A DNA stretch of 64,000 nt from Oegoconia quadripuncta (taxonomy: Eukaryota; Arthropoda; Insecta; Lepidoptera; Autostichidae), in NCBI GenBank assembly GCA_949316235.1, contig OX438749.1, positions 10,868,914-10,932,913 of the forward strand, written 5' to 3'. Positions 1-12,022 of this stretch are shown here, one piece after another. The first letter of the stretch is position 1; each line of letters starts with the position of its first letter. The notes under the pieces were generated by a model. That model made no database searches. It was not told where the DNA came from and was given only the letters and a program-made list of their open reading frames with translations. The position numbers and the translations under genes are program-made.

Positions 1-741
1 GTATACAGCAAAAAGTCAGTGCATAATTGAAGTGTTGCAATGATGTAGGCGACTATGTAATTTCTACAACCAGAGCATACAAATATATATTAGTAGGTAG
101 TGAATTAGTCGAAAGTAAAGTCGCAAAGCATGAGTTACAGGAGTGTAAGTATACGAGAAAGTGGCGCTACCAGACTAAGCACGTAGGCATAATAAAAACA
201 TTAGGTAATAGGCGCAAATTAGTTGAAATAATTATTACATACGTCATATTTCATCAAGACTTTTATTTGATATATGAATAAAAAATGCACCGACAAAATG
301 GCGGCTGGAGGTGGCCATATTGATTTCTTATTAAAAACCCATCAAACCGTTCACACTTCAGGTTGCGCCAAAGAAACGAATACACTTTCATACGTACATA
401 CATATTATGTACTGACATACATATACCCAATATTACTCTGCTTACGTAGTCGGTAAAAATATTTACATTATTTTTTGTATTAAATACGATAGGTTACAAC
501 TGACTGATTGTTAAATGACGTAAGTAATCATGCTCTGCACAATCAAAATTTAGTAAAAAGCAGGCAGAATGTGAACATTTAATACATGTACATAGAACGT
601 ATATAATGTATAGGTATAAGCGTACATTACCCATTCATAACATACTAATATTTTCTTTTAAAATTGTCCTATATGAGAAGGTAACCACATTTAATGCGAA
701 CAAAAATAATGAAACCCAGAACAAAATATATACTTTTATAT
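1..741. other. No gene seen, AT-rich flank
   Basis: Short open frames here lack recognisable domains and have the composition of random AT-rich DNA. I see no convincing exon, RNA gene or intact repeat. Confidence 0.5.
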
Positions 742-991
742 CACGACGGCGACGAGTTGTTTGGTATACCAATAGGTCGCGAGTTCGAATCCCGCTAGGT
801 GGATATGTTGATGATGAATACAGACATGCTGATTCCGATATTTGGAATAAATGAAAAATTTATGTAAGTATTTATTTAGAAAGAAAATGTATTTGTGTAG
901 TTTATTAACTATCCGGTATCCATAATACAAGCCTAGTTGCTTAGTATGGAACTAGATGGCGCTGTGTGTATGTGCAAATATATTTATTTCT
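742..991 (+). mobile_element. Diverged tRNA-derived SINE (family I)
   Basis: An old copy of the SINE seen better at 40445. It keeps the B-box-like GAGTTCGAATCCCGCTAGG, then GATGAATACAGACATG, and the distal block TGGAACTAGATGGCGCTGTG. The 5' tRNA-like part is degraded and the copy ends in a T/A-rich tail. Confidence 0.75.
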
Positions 992-3753
<2,762 letters not shown>

Positions 3754-5558
3754 TTTACATGAGCCAAATGTTAAGTTTCTATCAATAGCTTCTTAACTCC
3801 TCGTAATATCAAGGTTAGATGTAAACTATGCGTAGAAATGATCTTTTGTATCATTATCATCATATCAGCCAAAACACGTTCACTGCCGAACTGACCCTTC
3901 CGTAATTACCAGAACGACCGCTCGGAAGTGGCCTCTTTTTGTATAGTTACAACAATTTGCTTTAAAATACAATGGAGTGCAGTTAAACAGTAAAAAGTCT
4001 ACGGTGCATCAAAAGGAAGCGAGCAGGCGTTTACACATGCCGCTTATTTCCATATTAATGTTTGCTGCCGCGAAAAATAACAGCTTCGCGGTCAAATAAC
4101 ATAGCGGCGGAATAACACCAGGCCACAGCGGCAAGCCATTCTATATGCTAAATAGGAGTGAACTTCCTGCCAACTAATACAGTACAAGTTCTATCTAGCC
4201 TTAGATACTTTTTACTGATGTAATTTGAGGCTACTTGGCGCAAGTTTAAAAATATATTTAGTTTGTTCGCAGTTTTTCTTACTTGTTGTTACAGAATATT
4301 ATTTTGAATTTCTCCAGACTGAGACTGAAGTTTTGCTCGAGGCTTAATTTGCTTGAGAGATTGGAATAGTGGAAGTTTATAAAAATAATTTAAGTATTCA
4401 CTGCTTTTCATTGTAGATCGTGTAGTTTATTCTGTTGTATGGCCTAATTACGTGACTTATTAATGCTATATTTGTCTAAGTACTTTAGTGGAAAAGAATA
4501 TATATTGCAAACTTATTTTATGACTCCGATATTTTATAGATCAATAATTTTAGCTGATTGTACGTGTTGGTTGTATAAAATTGGCGGTTGTAAAAGGTAT
4601 TAAATCGGAACAGCGGGAATCGATCGGCCAAACCCGGGCGAGCTCGTGAATATTTTAATGTCACGTTTTTTGCCAGGAGCTTAGCTCCAAAAATTCCTGT
4701 GATGCCGCCATTGGGGGCGATATTAACCACATTACGGTCTAAATCCGGGACATTGGCTTATCGTCCACAAATAGCATTTAGCTTTTCCTCATTAAGGTGG
4801 TTCGTTTGTCATGTATTTTATATTTTTGTATTATGTGATCTTAAAAGATAATAGCTGACAAATAATTGATGTTTAAAATAAAAAGAGCTGCTTCTGACAT
4901 AAATTTTATTCGTTTTGCGACAATAACAATATTATAATAGCACAATGTTTACTTTACAGTAGGTAAGCTCGAAATAAGGTCTAGTATAAGATCCGGTAAT
5001 ACAAAAAACTAGTGTTCTGGCCAGTTCTCGGGCAGTGAGCTGCCCTCGAGATTATTTTGCCTTAAATAGTATTAAAAACCTTTAATTATAGTTGTAGTTC
5101 TGATGTAGTTGGCCTGTCTTATAATATCCCAACAATTTATACCAGCAAATGGGCACAGCCTGAAGAAATCTGAATACCTATTACATGTAATTTATTTATA
5201 ACTCTTAATCCTTAAGTAGGCTAATACAATACAATAGATATATAAGTTTATATATCCAGCACCATTTTAAATAATTTAGTTTTTTTTTGACCACCTTCGT
5301 ATTTACGCCAAGTTTATTTCAGATTACTAATCTTCCATAACACATTTGACTACTTAAAAAAATTGAATTAAAAATATATTCCGTTAGGAATTCAAAGGTT
5401 TCAAAAACTTCACTGTTTAAGCAGGTACTGTATACGCACTTTCCTGTCGTCATAATTATCGTATCAGCGACAAGACGTCTACTGCGAAACATAGGCTTCC
5501 CTCATAGATTTACAGAGCGACCAGATAGAAGCGGTTGCGTAAAGATAAAGCGGTGCGT
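3754..5558. other. Intergenic with two old RTE-like LINE tails
   Basis: Two degraded copies of the lepidopteran LINE 3' region that normally reads TCATCAT...AGACGTCCACTGCTG are recognisable at about 3850-3945 and 5450-5545. I see no gene in the rest. Confidence 0.45.
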
Positions 5559-5590
5559 TGGCACTCAAAAGTGGATACTTTTGAGTGCCA
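5559..5590. repeat. Perfect 14-bp hairpin
   Basis: TGGCACTCAAAAGT (5559-5572), loop GGAT, and the exact reverse complement at 5577-5590. No known function. Confidence 0.8.
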
Positions 5591-5778
5591 TTGTACAATA
5601 CCTACTAGGTACTCATCGTATAAAAGAACAAAATGTGGCAGAAGACACAAAACATGAACAGGAAAGTTATTGAATGATCATTGACAATACTGTAAACATT
5701 TTGTTCATCATTGTTCTTGCAATCACTCTTCCAGTTGCTCAAATGACACTGACAACGTCGTCTGTGTACATATATATA

Positions 5779-6046
5779 CAGGGCGTCCCAAAGTTATGGG
5801 ACATGAAGGGGAAGTACCTTAAATATCGTAGATAGTGAATTTTGCTCAAAGAAGACTTTATGTTATTTTTAAAAGTTAGTAATTCTGCATTCATAGATTT
5901 TCTAAAAATTACTTGCTTCGGCTGGGAATCGAACCGACTTAAATGTGAAAAAAAAAACACCCTACTTTTATGATGCCAATCGAAAGAATAGCTAAAAAAT
6001 AATAACTCTGCCTAAGTAACATAGTATTTTAAAAGAAAGGAACAAC
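5779..6046 (+). repeat. Left TIR of element 1
   Basis: Inverted copy of 7631-7898. It contains, on the minus strand, a tRNA B-box-like GGTTCGATTCCCAGCCGAAG pointing towards the element's end. Confidence 0.93.
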
Positions 6047-6490
6047 ATAAAATGATTGAGTCAAATTTCAAGAAAGTTATTTATTGCCGACGACGTTCGA
6101 AAAGTAGCGATATTATCATTCCAAAGATAGCATTGATTATTCGTAAATAAGTACCCACTTCATAAAATAGGTACTAACATAGTTTTCCTTATTATAAGTG
6201 CACGTGTAGATGAAATGATAAAACTTGTATTTCAATACGTCCTCTGTAAGCTAGACAGAAGGCAAATTAAAAACAAAAATAAATAATTTATAATTTGAAA
6301 ATGGAACAGTTTATGACAGCGTTTGTTTGAATGCATACTTTTTAAGATATTTTAAAAAGAAGTGATATTTTTAAATGTTGTTCTTAAATTTGAAAATGGA
6401 ACAGTATGTGCGAGCGTTTGTTTTTCGGATATTGATCTGTTTAGTCTCAATTCACTTACACAAGTGTTATTGTGTTAATTTATTGCGAAC

Positions 6491-7552
6491 ATGGCATATC
6501 AAGTAAGTTTTGATCTAATGGAAGCATATTTTTTGAACGATAAAGATATCTCTAGAAGTTTGCGGTGGTATGGCGTAAAATATCCTGATAGACAAATACC
6601 GTCTCGTAAAGTTTTGAAAAGGCTTGTGAACAATTTGAAAACTCTGGGACGTTTCGATAAACGCCCAAGAGAACCACAGCAAGAAAACCATACGATCAAC
6701 GACGAAGAACTTGGTATTTTAATTTACTTTTCGGCTTTTCCGAAAGCATCGGTGAGAGAAGGAGAACATGAAATTGGAGTTTCAAAAAGTAAAATACACC
6801 GTGTATTAAAAAAACACGGTTTTAAGAGTTATGTTGAAGGACGATTGGTTCAAAAATTACTTCCGGGTGATACAGAAAGGAGAAAAAATTTCTGTCTTGA
6901 TATCCAGGCACGATTGCTCGAAGATCCAAATTTTTTGGATAATATTATTTGGACAGACGAATCTAACTTTAGCAATAACGGTATGTATAACCGCAACAAT
7001 AATCGTATTTGGTCTAAAGAAAATCCCCTACGAGTGACTGAAACTAATAACCAAGTGCGTTTTTCACTCAACTGTTGGTGCGGACTTTTAAAAAACCGGG
7101 TTTTCTTAATCCATTTTTACCAAGGAACCTTGAACACAGAAAAGTATTTAGGAATACTTCAAATTTTAAGGGATAAGATAAGAAACCATTCCGCGGCGGA
7201 GCAAGAAAACTTAATTTTCCAACAAGATGGAGCTCCGGCTCATAATAGTCGGAGAGCAGCAGATTTTCTAAATGAATGTTTTCCTACATGGATTGGTACA
7301 AATGGACCGATTAGATGGCCGGCCAGATCCCCGGACCTCACACCATTAGATTTCTTCTTTTGGGGATACGTGAAAGATATGCTATACAAAAAGCGATACG
7401 AGAACGTAGGCGAGTTGCAAACAGAATTGTGCCATATCACATCGAGTGTTCACCATAAAATGATTAGAAAATCAACAGGCAGCGGGCTCATTAAAAGATT
7501 GGCGATTTGCGTAAGACAAGAGGGATCACATTTTGAGCATTTAATTAATTAA
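6491..7552 (+). CDS. Transposase of element 1 (mariner superfamily, D-D-40-D)
   Basis: A complete 353-residue transposase. The first 125 or so residues form a two-part helix-turn-helix DNA-binding region, including PSRKVLKRLVNNLKTLGRF and a second HTH around EIGVSKSKIHRVLKK. The catalytic core follows: WTDES (D156), FQQDGAPAHNSR (D246) and WPARSPDLTPLDFFFWG (D287 by analogy with the PSD aspartate of mariner). D246 and D287 are separated by 40 residues. The reading frame is open from an ATG in a plausible context (GCGAACATGG) to TAA, so the enzyme could be active. Its protein is colinear with that of element 2, with the same catalytic positions, but clearly diverged. It acts by cut-and-paste at TA sites in the nucleus. 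Confidence 0.93.
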   Translation: MAYQVSFDLMEAYFLNDKDISRSLRWYGVKYPDRQIPSRKVLKRLVNNLKTLGRFDKRPREPQQENHTINDEELGILIYFSAFPKASVREGEHEIGVSKSKIHRVLKKHGFKSYVEGRLVQKLLPGDTERRKNFCLDIQARLLEDPNFLDNIIWTDESNFSNNGMYNRNNNRIWSKENPLRVTETNNQVRFSLNCWCGLLKNRVFLIHFYQGTLNTEKYLGILQILRDKIRNHSAAEQENLIFQQDGAPAHNSRRAADFLNECFPTWIGTNGPIRWPARSPDLTPLDFFFWGYVKDMLYKKRYENVGELQTELCHITSSVHHKMIRKSTGSGLIKRLAICVRQEGSHFEHLIN

Positions 7553-7630
7553 TTTACAAAAAAATACCTACTTAATTGACTACGGCAGTTTCATGTATGT
7601 TTTTTATTTGATTAAAATGATTAATTTCAC

Positions 7631-7898
7631 GTTGTTCCTTTCTTTTAAAATACTATGTTACTTAGGCAGAGTTATTATTTTTTAGCTATTCTTTCGATTG
7701 GCATCATAAAAGTAGGGTGTTTTTTTTTTCACATTTGAGTCGGTTCGATTCCCAGCCGAAGCAAATAATTTTTAGAAAATCTATGAATGCAGAATTACTA
7801 ACTTTTAAAAATAACATAAAGTCTTCTTTGAGCAAAATTCACTATCTACGATATTTAAGGTACTTCCCCTTCATGTCCCATAACTTTGGGACGCCCTG
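7631..7898 (-). repeat. Right TIR of element 1
   Basis: Reverse complement of 5779-6046. The B-box-like motif reads outward on the plus strand near 7741-7760. Confidence 0.93.
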
Positions 7899-7900
7899 TA

Positions 7901-7923
7901 TACACACACACACACACACACAC
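7901..7923. repeat. (CA)n microsatellite
   Basis: An uninterrupted CA run directly next to the right TA target duplication of element 1. The element may have inserted at the edge of the repeat. Confidence 0.9.
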
Positions 7924-8147
7924 ATAAAAACATCTATTTTCTATATACACTAGTATACTTGTATACTTAATAGGAGATCCCAACCTTAGTCTATAGTTTA
8001 TACCTACTAAACTTTTTCATTTTTCATTTCTTTCATATGAATAGATCTATGCGACTAAATAGAGTATAGATAGATCCTGTGCCTGTTTGAAAACGCTGAC
8101 AAAACCGATCAATTCCCAACAGTCGTTCAACTCTATTTGCCAATATA

Positions 8148-8396
8148 CAGTGTGGAAATTAAACTCAGGCCCTGGAGGGAAACTACTTTAAATCCTTAAG
8201 CTAGCTCATTTTATTTAAAGGAGACATTCCTTTATTTTTAAAAAGAAACAAATCTGCATTAAAAGATTTTTTAAAACTCGCTTGCTTCGCCCGGGACTCG
8301 AACCGACTAAAATTTAAAAAAATAAACACTCTTTATTTTATTGTACTAATCGGTAGTATTAATATTCAGGATAAAGTTTCTCTAACAAACATTTGG
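8148..8396 (+). repeat. Left TIR of element 2
   Basis: Inverted copy of 9857-10104. It carries the minus-strand B-box-like GGTTCGAGTCCCGGGCGAAG. Confidence 0.9.
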
Positions 8397-8470
8397 TCTT
8401 AAAAATAAAAATAATCGTTAAATCTAACATCAACTTTATTTTACTATCCATTTTGTAACACTTAAATTAT

Positions 8471-9532
8471 TTAACTGATAAATTGTTCGAAATGAGCCCC
8501 GTCGTTCCGGCTACACAACATTAGTCGCCGTTGAAATTCATTTCTTGTAGCCTTCAGCAAAGTGTTGTGGTGTATGCCCCTAATAACATTTTCTACCGCA
8601 ATCCTTAGCTCTTGAACGGTTTCATAGCAAGTTTCATAAACAACATTTTTTACATGACCCCATAAAAAGAAGTCCATGGGCGTCAGGTCTGGACTTCTTG
8701 CAGGCCATCTAATCGTACCGTTTGTACCTATCCAGGCACTGAAATTTTCATTAAGGTATGCCCTGGCAATTCTGCTGTTGTGGGCAGGTGCACCATCTTG
8801 TTGAAAAATGATATTATTTCGTTCCTCTTCTGGCAGAAGGTTTAATTGATTTTGTAAAAGCTCTAATATTTCAATGTATTTTGCTGCATTCAGATGTCCT
8901 TCGTAAATGTGCACCAAAACAACCTTGTTACTTTTGATTCCACACCAAACATTAAACGAAAATCTGACCTGGTTGTTCGTTTCACGGACACGGAATGGAT
9001 TTTGACGAGACCAATAATGATTGTTATGTCTGTTATACATTCCATTATTACTAAAATTTGTTTCGTCAGACCATACAATACAGTCCAAGAAATTTGGGTT
9101 GCGGGCTATTTCTGTTCGAATATTTTCACAAAACTGTAATCTCCTGTCACTATCTCCGGGATGTAGTTTCTGCACCAATCGCCCATCACGATAACATTTG
9201 TATTTGTATTTTTTCAGAACTTTAAGTATACTAGTATGGTTGATGCCTATCTCTTGAACAGCTTCCCTGCTTGAAGCTTTCGGGTAACACTCGAAGTATG
9301 TCAAAATGTTTAACTCAACATCGCTATAGTCCAAATTTTGTTGCTGTGGGCGTCCAGTCTTCTTTTTAAAACTTCCAACGGTCAGTAAATTATTCACAAT
9401 TCGAGACAAAACCTTTCTAGATGGTAGTTCTCTGTCTGGATACTTCTCGCGATACCACTGTAGAGCTAAATCGTAGCTCTTGTTGCAAACAAAGTAAGCT
9501 TCTAATAAATCGAATTGTTCTTGATACGCCAT
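8471..9532 (-). CDS. Transposase of element 2 (mariner superfamily, D-D-40-D)
   Basis: A complete 353-residue transposase with the same architecture as that of element 1. An N-terminal HTH region (PSRKVLSRIVNNLLTVGSF; EIGINHTSILKVLKK) is followed by catalytic WSDET (D156), FQQDGAPAHNSR (D246) and WPARSPDLTPMDFFLWG (D287). Length and catalytic positions are identical to the element 1 enzyme, while many other residues differ. The frame is open and the start ATG at 9530-9532 opens with MAYQ in both proteins, which supports the start choice. Cut-and-paste activity at TA is inferred from the flanking duplications. Confidence 0.93.
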   Translation of the reverse strand: MAYQEQFDLLEAYFVCNKSYDLALQWYREKYPDRELPSRKVLSRIVNNLLTVGSFKKKTGRPQQQNLDYSDVELNILTYFECYPKASSREAVQEIGINHTSILKVLKKYKYKCYRDGRLVQKLHPGDSDRRLQFCENIRTEIARNPNFLDCIVWSDETNFSNNGMYNRHNNHYWSRQNPFRVRETNNQVRFSFNVWCGIKSNKVVLVHIYEGHLNAAKYIEILELLQNQLNLLPEEERNNIIFQQDGAPAHNSRIARAYLNENFSAWIGTNGTIRWPARSPDLTPMDFFLWGHVKNVVYETCYETVQELRIAVENVIRGIHHNTLLKATRNEFQRRLMLCSRNDGAHFEQFIS

Positions 9533-9856
9533 TATGAGATAATTTAATTACGTAAGGGAAGCAACACTACTTAAATAAAATCTGTTGATAAAAATCGTTC
9601 GAATTTTAAAATTATTGTCCCGCCTTGCAAACAAAGTCAAACGTTCCATTTTTAAACTTCTCCACTGAACGCCTCGGATCATGTAAGAAGGAAATGTGCA
9701 TAGAGGTATTACCACCATTGAACAATTTTCTTATCGATGATTTCAACAAGGTACTTAACGATAAATTAGCAAGCGTGTACTTCATACGAAGTCTTTGAGT
9801 GTTGGAGAAATAACAGAACTGTTACGTGTCTTTTACTTGTTAAAAGTGAACAGTAA

Positions 9857-10104
9857 CCAAATATTTTTTAGAGAAACTTTATCCTGAATATTAATACTAC
9901 CGAGTAGTATAATAAAATAAGGAGTGTTTATTTTTTAAATTTTAGTTGGTTCGAGTCCCGGGCGAAGCAAGCGAGTTTTAAAAAATCTTTTAATGCAGAT
10001 TTGTTTCTTTTTAAAAATAAAGGAATGTCTCCTTTAAGTAAAATGAGCTAGCTTAAGGATTTAAAGTAGTTTCCCTCCAGGGCCTGAGTTTAATTTCCAC
10101 ACTG
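9857..10104 (-). repeat. Right TIR of element 2
   Basis: Reverse complement of 8148-8396. The B-box-like motif lies near 9946-9966 on the plus strand, pointing outward. Confidence 0.9.
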
Positions 10105-10822
10105 TATAACTACCTGTCTAAATACAGGACATGTTTGAAAATTCCTTCGTTGAACTGGAAAGGCGGAATGCACCGGAAATTGTTCTCAATTGGAGACGCC
10201 GCCGCCACGTGCCTACGGATTACGAATAGCACAAAATAGAGACCCGGGGAATATCGGGTAGTGTTAGCAGTATATAACTGCGAACGTTTGTGTCCTTCCG
10301 CTAGTTTTGTCGCCTACGTGAGGTGAGGAAATATAGTACCTATTCTAGTTTATAGATACCTACACTCAATCTCTAAATCATAGTCCTAAATGGGTTAGTA
10401 ATTAACCAATTTACGTGAGATGAGGAAATGTAGTACCAACTCGCGTTTAAATATCTACACCCAAAATCTGAAACATCGTAGTAGACCAAATATTAATAAT
10501 ACGCATCATATGAAAAAGTTAAAGCGCACCCATGCAGTAACTAATTTACATGATCATTTTAACCGACATAATTTTAATTTTAGGAGGTGGTTTTCTGTAT
10601 GTTTGTTATGCGATATCTTCGTCAACTGTTAACCGATGTTGATGACTATTTCTTTATTTGATAGAGTATACCGCTATAGTGGAGCCATATAAATTTGGTG
10701 CACATGTAATCTAATCCAGCGATGGAGAACTGAACCTTACTGTGGTCGGTTGTATTGCCAATTTTCGGTCAGGCCTAGTGTGGATTGGTGGATTTGTATT
10801 CGACTAGCGGCCACCCGATAGA
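10105..10822. other. Intergenic containing a diverged tandem repeat
   Basis: Two related units of about 97 bp begin at 10315 and 10412 (TACGTGAGGTGAGGAAAT and TACGTGAGATGAGGAAAT). No gene is recognised. Confidence 0.5.
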
Positions 10823-11102
10823 CAATAATAATAATAATAACAAATATCTTTCTATATACACACAGCGCCATCTAGTTCCACACTAAGCAACTAGACTTGT
10901 ATTATGGATACCGGATGGTTGATAAACTACACAAATACATTTTTTTTTGTAAATAAATACATATGTATAAATGAAAAACATCCATATATTGGGAACAGCA
11001 TGTCTGTATTCATCATACCAACATATCCCCCTAGCTGGATTCGAACCCGCGACCTATTGGTATAGCAGTCAGAGTTTCTAATCAGTTTCTAATCACCAAA
11101 CT
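10823..11102 (-). mobile_element. tRNA-derived SINE (family I)
   Basis: A near full-length minus-strand copy. (AAT)n tail at the low end, then the CAGCGCCATCTAGTTCC block, a T-run, and the B-box as GGATTCGAACCCGCGACC near 11038. The 5' end near 11102 has a short internal duplication of TTTCTAATCA. Confidence 0.85.
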
Positions 11103-11300
11103 GTTTTTAAACCGCCCTGTATGCCATCAATTTGGCTTAAGCATCGACTATTTACAGTGTCCTCCGAAGCATGGAAACACTCGTATTGCAATGCAACTGA
11201 TGATCACCACCCTTCAAGGACTAACCGCACCAGACTTTGCTTAACTTCGTTACTCGAAAACGAATAGCGAATGCGCCAGGAGTTTACTTCCTAGACTTCC
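11103..11300. mobile_element. Old LINE 3' relic
   Basis: It resembles the degraded repeat at about 33560-33720 (both contain TTGCTTAAC followed by CGAAAACGAAT). No coding sequence is left. Confidence 0.45.
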
Positions 11301-11623
11301 TTACCTAACCTAAGTTATACACCTGTTAAATTTAATCAAGATTGGTCGGGCTGTGCGATGATCTTTAATCAATCAGTCAGAACATTTAGTAATAGAACTC
11401 ACTCAATCTCAGTCCACTTCAATCTCGTCACCATTCTAATATCCCATACAACGTCGGAGCTAAAAAGCACTGCAAATAACGAATAAATGCCTCTTTGTTC
11501 CAATCTGTCATGTGAAATTGAAAACTCGACGAAAAATGTCACAAAAAGTGGATTTTTGTGTCAGCAATAATACCTAGTCTAGCCATATTAGTATGAACAT
11601 TGCAACCACTTCTTATAATGTAT

Positions 11624-12022
11624 CCCAATTAATATTATAAATGCGAAAATTTGTGTGTTTGTATGTCTGTATGTATGTTTGTCTCTTCACGGCTATACCG
11701 CTGGACGGATTAGGATGAAATTTGGTTGGCAGACAGATTAGGACCTGGATTAACATATAGCCATTTTTTTTTGCTGAGCCAATTTTGATGAAACTAATAA
11801 TATAAATGCGAAAGTTTGGATGCTTATTTGTTGCTCAATCACGGCGAAACAGATGAACGGATTTGGATCAAATTTTTGGTGTATAGGTAGAGTATATCAT
11901 GGATTAAGACATAGGATATTTTTTATCACGACAAAGTGAGTAGTTCCCACGGGATAAACAAGTTAAACATATCCCCGATAAAGTTATTCCACGCAGGCGA
12001 AGCCGCGGGCGGAAAGCCAGTG
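11624..12022 (+). mobile_element. Two Helitron-like non-autonomous elements head to tail
   Basis: The first part (11624-11792) is the diverged 5' portion of one family (AATATTATAAATGCGAAAAT). The second (11792-12022) starts AACTAATAATATAAATGCG and ends GCCGCGGGCGGAAAGCCAGT. The GC-rich 3' palindrome and a terminus near CTAGT, shared with other copies here, suggest Helitrons. Confidence 0.6.

Larger units (their letters stand above)
5779..7898 (+). mobile_element. Complete Tc1/mariner-superfamily transposon (element 1) with long TIRs
   Basis: This 2120-bp element begins CAGGGCGTCCC and ends with its reverse complement. It is flanked by TA on both sides (5777-5778 and 7899-7900), the expected target duplication. 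The terminal inverted repeats are about 268 bp, far longer than classic mariner, and differ at only a few positions by eye. It carries one open transposase gene (6491-7552). Intact coding and near-identical TIRs point to recent mobility. An internally deleted derivative lies at 49599-50463. Confidence 0.93.
8148..10104 (-). mobile_element. Complete Tc1/mariner-superfamily transposon (element 2)
   Basis: This 1957-bp element has ends CAGTGTGGAAATTAAAC and reverse complement, flanked by TA at 8146-8147 and 10105-10106. TIRs of about 248 bp enclose an open 353-residue transposase on the minus strand. TIR layout and internal motifs parallel element 1 although the sequence has diverged, so this is a sister family rather than another copy. 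Confidence 0.93.

Noticed and set aside
5739..5960. Conserved 60-75 codon ORF starting MFFFSHLSRFDSQPKQ present in every element 1 TIR
   Set aside because: It lies wholly inside the TIR, begins at a non-ATG codon and is copied because the TIR is copied. Its conservation does not show coding.
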